A stretch of DNA of 7,779 nt, from positions 1 to 7,779 of the forward strand of contig CANEVK010000133.1 in assembly GCA_947442115.1 (NCBI GenBank). The letters run 5' to 3'. This stretch comes from Bacteriovoracaceae bacterium (GTDB lineage Bacteria > Bdellovibrionota > Bacteriovoracia > Bacteriovoracales > Bacteriovoracaceae). Shown here piece by piece: positions 4,970 to 7,779 of the stretch (its first letter is position 1; each line of letters begins with the position of its first letter). The position numbers and the translations under genes were made by a program. Below the pieces are notes generated by a model. That model worked only from the letters and a program-made list of their open reading frames with translations. It did not search any database and was not told the origin of the DNA.

Positions 4970-6430
4970 ATGAACAAAGTTCTAAGCCTGGCCGTGCTAT
5001 CTACATTCGCCTTTATGAAGGCCGAGGCCAGTGTCCAAGTCATTTATGGAGAGGATCACCGGCAAGAGGTGTTTGAAGCCTCTACTGCTCATCAAGAACT
5101 AGCTAAATCCACCGCTGCCATGGTGTCTGAAGATAAGATGGTCCGAGATGCAAAGAGACCTGGTCTCGTTCAATTTGATCAAAAGACATTGCGTGAATGG
5201 TTGGAGAATCCAGAGAAATCCGCCTCTCAGAAATTATTTTCCTCCTCTGTTGAAAAAGCAGCGACTCAAGGAGCAAGCTTTTGTAGTGACACTCGCTATA
5301 TCGAGCAGGCCAATCCGGCCATGTGTTCAGGATTTCTCGTGGGCCCAGATCTGATTGTGACCGCCGGACATTGCGTGGAAATCGAAAATTTTTGTGAAAA
5401 TTTCCGCTGGGTTTTTGATTTTAAAGTGGATCAGTCGACGAAGCAGGCGGGAGTCGATGTTAAAGAAGAAAATATTTATAAATGTAAAAAGGTAATCTCC
5501 CATAAGCTAAGCACAATTCTTGGACTTGATTACGGCTTGATTCAGCTGGATAGAAAAGTCTTAGATCGCAAACCTCTTAAAATTCAAAACGACTTAAAAG
5601 TGAATGATAAAGAATCTCTTCTTGTCATCGGGAATCCATCAGGTCTTCCCACTAAAGTCGCAGGGGGAGCGAATGTAAGAAATAATTCTCATCCGAATTT
5701 TTTCAATGCCAACCTAGATACCTTTCAAGGAAATTCTGGGTCCGCGGTTTTTAATGCGGCCACAGGTGTGGTGGAAGGGATTTTAGTCAGAGGGGAAGAG
5801 GACTTTGTTCCGAATTATGAAAAGATGTGTGTTGAGGCGAAAAAGTGCGCCAACAATGAGTGTCGAGGTGAGGATGTAAGTCGTATGACGTCGGTGCCAG
5901 AGTTTGGGATCCAAAAAATTCTTTATGCGGCAGCCGTTTCAGAGAATATCTTGGAGCTTGAGAAAATTTTAGCGCTTAATTTCTGGGTTGATATCTATAC
6001 TGAAGATGGGCAAAGTGCTTTGATCAAAGCCGCAGAAGCTGGAAAAAATAAATCAGTCGAGCTTCTCATCTCTAAAGGTGCAGAAGTGAATCTTCAGGAT
6101 GCTATGGGAGATTCGGCCCTTCACCTTTTAGCAAAAAATTTAAATGAAGCTAGCGAAGCAACACTGGCCGCTTTGATGAAGGCGGGTGCGAAGATGGAGG
6201 CCCGAAACGACAAAGGGGAAACACCTCTTTTAGTTGCGGCAAAGAACTTAAATATGGTTGCGGTTAAAAAACTCTTATCTCTTGGTGCGGATAAAAATGT
6301 GACGGACAACAATGGGCAAGGGGTCTATGAAGCTTTGGCGCAAAATGCTGATGAGGCGATACTTAAAGAGCTGTCTCTTCTAGGAATTGAAAAGACACCT
6401 GAGCTTGAAAGAGTTGTGATGAATCAATGA
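4970..6430 (+). CDS. secreted V8/trypsin-like serine protease with C-terminal ankyrin repeats
   Basis: 486-aa exported serine protease. Residues 1-20 are a Sec signal peptide (MNK, hydrophobic stretch, then AEA before Ser21); there is no lipobox. Residues 21-~100 begin with VIYGEDHR, as often seen in the N-terminal part of V8-like proteases, and may be a propeptide. The catalytic domain (~101-310) shows the triad His134 (TAGHC), Asp187 (LDYGLIQL) and Ser256 (GNSGSAVF). GNSGS, not trypsin's GDSGG, points to the S1B/V8-like group. Asp250 sits six residues before Ser256, where trypsin has Asp189, but V8-like enzymes can also have Asp there, so specificity is open. Eight cysteines (105, 119, 135, 142, 172, 287, 293, 298) suit a disulfide-bonded exported protein. 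Residues ~316-475 form about four ankyrin repeats with end caps, for example around 346-378 and 416-446. It has its own promoter and a strong AGGAG. Its role may be degradation of external or prey proteins. Confidence 0.9.
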   Translation: MNKVLSLAVLSTFAFMKAEASVQVIYGEDHRQEVFEASTAHQELAKSTAAMVSEDKMVRDAKRPGLVQFDQKTLREWLENPEKSASQKLFSSSVEKAATQGASFCSDTRYIEQANPAMCSGFLVGPDLIVTAGHCVEIENFCENFRWVFDFKVDQSTKQAGVDVKEENIYKCKKVISHKLSTILGLDYGLIQLDRKVLDRKPLKIQNDLKVNDKESLLVIGNPSGLPTKVAGGANVRNNSHPNFFNANLDTFQGNSGSAVFNAATGVVEGILVRGEEDFVPNYEKMCVEAKKCANNECRGEDVSRMTSVPEFGIQKILYAAAVSENILELEKILALNFWVDIYTEDGQSALIKAAEAGKNKSVELLISKGAEVNLQDAMGDSALHLLAKNLNEASEATLAALMKAGAKMEARNDKGETPLLVAAKNLNMVAVKKLLSLGADKNVTDNNGQGVYEALAQNADEAILKELSLLGIEKTPELERVVMNQ

Positions 6431-7566
6431 GGTTTGTAGAGGTGTCGATCTTTAAGGAGTTTTTTTCCTATCCAGGCGAGCAGTAAGCTAGGGAAAACGG
6501 CATGGATGCCAAAAAGTTCGAAGGCGAGAACACCAGTGGCGATGGGAGTGTGAGTGAGGGCGCCGAGGACAGAAACCATTCCGATTTTTGCCAGCTCTAA
6601 ATCTCCACTCATTTGACCTAAACTTGCTCCAAGTGTCGCTCCAATAAAAAAGAGTGGAGTGACTTCACCACCTCTAAAACCAAATCCAAGAGTTAAGGCC
6701 GTTAAGAGAATTTTTCCCAGAAAATCCCAAGGGAGTGCTTGACCTGATGAAAGAGTCTCAAGAATGATTTGTTCCCCGAGTCCACTATAACGATGACCAA
6801 AAATATAAATGATGACACTGATGAAGAGACCTCCCCAGGCAAGTTTGTAGTCTCCTAGGATGGAGCTTTTTTGATTCACGAAATTGAGACAAAAATAAAA
6901 TAGGTGCGCCACCAGGGGAACGGCGATCATCATGAGCCCAAGACCCATAAAACTCACCCCTTGAAAGGGGAGGAATCGATTATGTGAAGTATGGATGGCA
7001 ATTCCAGTAAGAAGGCTGGAAACAATCGCCGTGAGAATGGCAGCTGTTCTTTTCCAGGATAAAAGGCCTTTAAATTTCTGAGTTTCAAAAATAAAGATGA
7101 GGCCTGTCAGGGGAGTGCCAAACATGGCCGCAAAACCTGCACTGAGTCCTGCCTGAAGGAGAATAGATCTTTCCTCTGAATCCTTTTTGAATGGGATGAG
7201 TCCATCGGTTAAACTTCCATTCATAATCAGGCCCACGCCTTCTCTTCCCGCCGATCCACCACCAAGATGAATGAGGAGAGTGGAGAAAAATGTCCAGATT
7301 GAATTCAGTGGAGAGGCCTTAGAATGGGGTGAGAAAATTTCTTTTAAGTAGTGAGTAACCCCCCAATGAATTGTGGATGGAAATTTTTTTTGTCCAATTA
7401 AAATTCCAAAACCTAAGAAGGGAAGTAGCCACATCCAAATTGGATTTTGCTCACGCATAAAAAGAACAATATTGAGGAGTAGGGAAAATAAATAACAGCT
7501 TATGGAGGCGATTATTCCAATAAGAATAGAGAGAAGGAGAATAAGTAGCGATTTACCAATGTTCAT
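6424..7566 (-). CDS. CLC-family anion transporter, fluoride/proton antiporter-like
   Basis: 380-aa polytopic inner-membrane protein of the CLC family, rich in hydrophobic helices from residue 5 to ~370. The gating motif reads GGSAGREGV (103-111), with Glu109 as the external gating glutamate; GREGV replaces the GKEGP of chloride CLCs. FGTPLTGLIFIFE (149-161) is the helix G/H region; the proton glutamate of E. coli CLC (Glu203) appears to be Thr162. GGEVTPLFFIGA (299-310) replaces the usual GGxFxP. As I recall the literature, the Glu and Thr of this GGEVTP are functional in the F-/H+ antiporter CLC-F; here they are Glu301 and Thr303. Together these favour fluoride export over chloride transport. 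There is no cytoplasmic CBS domain. It is slightly shorter than typical CLC-F proteins. It overlaps the protease stop by 7 bp, convergently. The ATG at 7566 has no strong Shine-Dalgarno. A terminator-like hairpin lies in its leader. CLC membership is certain; ion selectivity is an inference. Confidence 0.85.
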   Translation of the reverse strand: MNIGKSLLILLLSILIGIIASISCYLFSLLLNIVLFMREQNPIWMWLLPFLGFGILIGQKKFPSTIHWGVTHYLKEIFSPHSKASPLNSIWTFFSTLLIHLGGGSAGREGVGLIMNGSLTDGLIPFKKDSEERSILLQAGLSAGFAAMFGTPLTGLIFIFETQKFKGLLSWKRTAAILTAIVSSLLTGIAIHTSHNRFLPFQGVSFMGLGLMMIAVPLVAHLFYFCLNFVNQKSSILGDYKLAWGGLFISVIIYIFGHRYSGLGEQIILETLSSGQALPWDFLGKILLTALTLGFGFRGGEVTPLFFIGATLGASLGQMSGDLELAKIGMVSVLGALTHTPIATGVLAFELFGIHAVFPSLLLAWIGKKLLKDRHLYKPH

Positions 7567-7603
7567 AATTGCCCAAGTATTTAAAATAGTTAAACAAAAA
7601 TTG

Positions 7604-7627
7604 AAAAAAGGTGCAAGAAACTCTTGC
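7604..7627 (-). terminator. terminator-like hairpin with T-tract in the transporter leader
   Basis: Read on the minus strand, GCAAGA/TCTTGC with a GTT loop (7613-7627) is followed by ACC and six T (7604-7609). The T-tract ends 37 bases before the transporter ATG. The stem has only 6 bp but is perfect. An alternative stem, CTCTT/AAGAG with a four-base loop (7621-7634), shares bases with it, so the two cannot form together. It may be an attenuator, or a terminator that blocks readthrough from further upstream. Confidence 0.4.
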
Positions 7628-7641
7628 CGAAGAGGTCACTT

Positions 7642-7671
7642 TTGATTAAATTTAAACCACTTTACGACAAT
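7642..7671 (+). promoter_or_regulatory. candidate promoter of tRNA-Ala
   Basis: TTGATT (7642-7647) and GACAAT (7666-7671) are 18 bp apart and match sigma70 boxes at about 4 of 6 positions each. Transcription would start a few bases before the mature tRNA 5' end at 7682. The match is weak. Confidence 0.3.
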
Positions 7672-7681
7672 ACTCATTTTG

Positions 7682-7757
<76 letters not shown>

Positions 7758-7779
7758 AATTTCCATATAGGGCCGATGA

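Noticed and set aside
6428..6473. Possible terminator after the protease stop, ending in a run of T (about 6460-6467).
   Set aside because: The T-run has no convincing stem directly before it, and the region is coding for the transporter's C-terminus on the other strand.
6957..6970. CCCCTT / AAGGGG hairpin in the transporter gene.
   Set aside because: Lies mid-gene in a conserved coding stretch (FLPFQG); no terminator or regulatory context.
7567..7681. Fluoride riboswitch upstream of the CLC transporter.
   Set aside because: Read on the minus strand, the conserved GATGG start and the TGATG-CTCC end of the crcB motif are not present; only the attenuator-like hairpins are.

Overview
The window is a gene-dense, moderately AT-rich bacterial chromosome segment with seven protein genes and one tRNA gene. 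A secreted V8/trypsin-like protease, a HAD-IG 5'-nucleotidase and tightly packed overlapping genes would fit Bdellovibrionota, for example a Bacteriovorax-like organism. That placement is inference from protein character only. There is no sign of a phage, plasmid, insertion sequence or CRISPR array.

Layout. On the minus strand, positions 2475 down to 8 hold a compact operon of three overlapping genes: a nucleoside-phosphorylase/MTAN-like protein with a long C-terminal extension, a spore-photoproduct-lyase-like radical SAM protein, and a small 2-oxoglutarate/Fe(II) dioxygenase. Diverging from it at 2529 is an aldo/keto reductase, which converges with and overlaps by 16 bp a HAD-IG family 5'-nucleotidase (4828 to 3455, minus). 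A 141-bp divergent promoter region separates that gene from a secreted serine protease with C-terminal ankyrin repeats (4970-6430, plus). The protease overlaps by 7 bp the 3' end of a CLC-family anion transporter (7566 to 6424, minus) whose motifs match the fluoride/proton antiporter branch. A 115-bp region separates the transporter from tRNA-Ala(GGC) at 7682-7757. No gene-free stretch exceeds 300 bases; the longest are 4829-4969 (141 bp), 7567-7681 (115 bp) and 2476-2528 (53 bp).

How the genes work together. Only the three-gene operon looks like a functional unit. It combines a radical SAM enzyme related to a DNA photolesion lyase, a nucleosidase-fold protein that keeps two catalytic acids of MTAN, and an iron/2OG oxygenase. 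The radical SAM protein has lost the H-atom donor cysteine of true spore photoproduct lyase (Glu140 is at that place), so it probably does something other than classic spore-DNA repair. One idea is that the MTAN-like partner removes 5'-deoxyadenosine or processes the nucleoside product. This operon and the protease-ankyrin fusion are the best candidates for undescribed biology here. The other genes look like independent housekeeping or stress functions.
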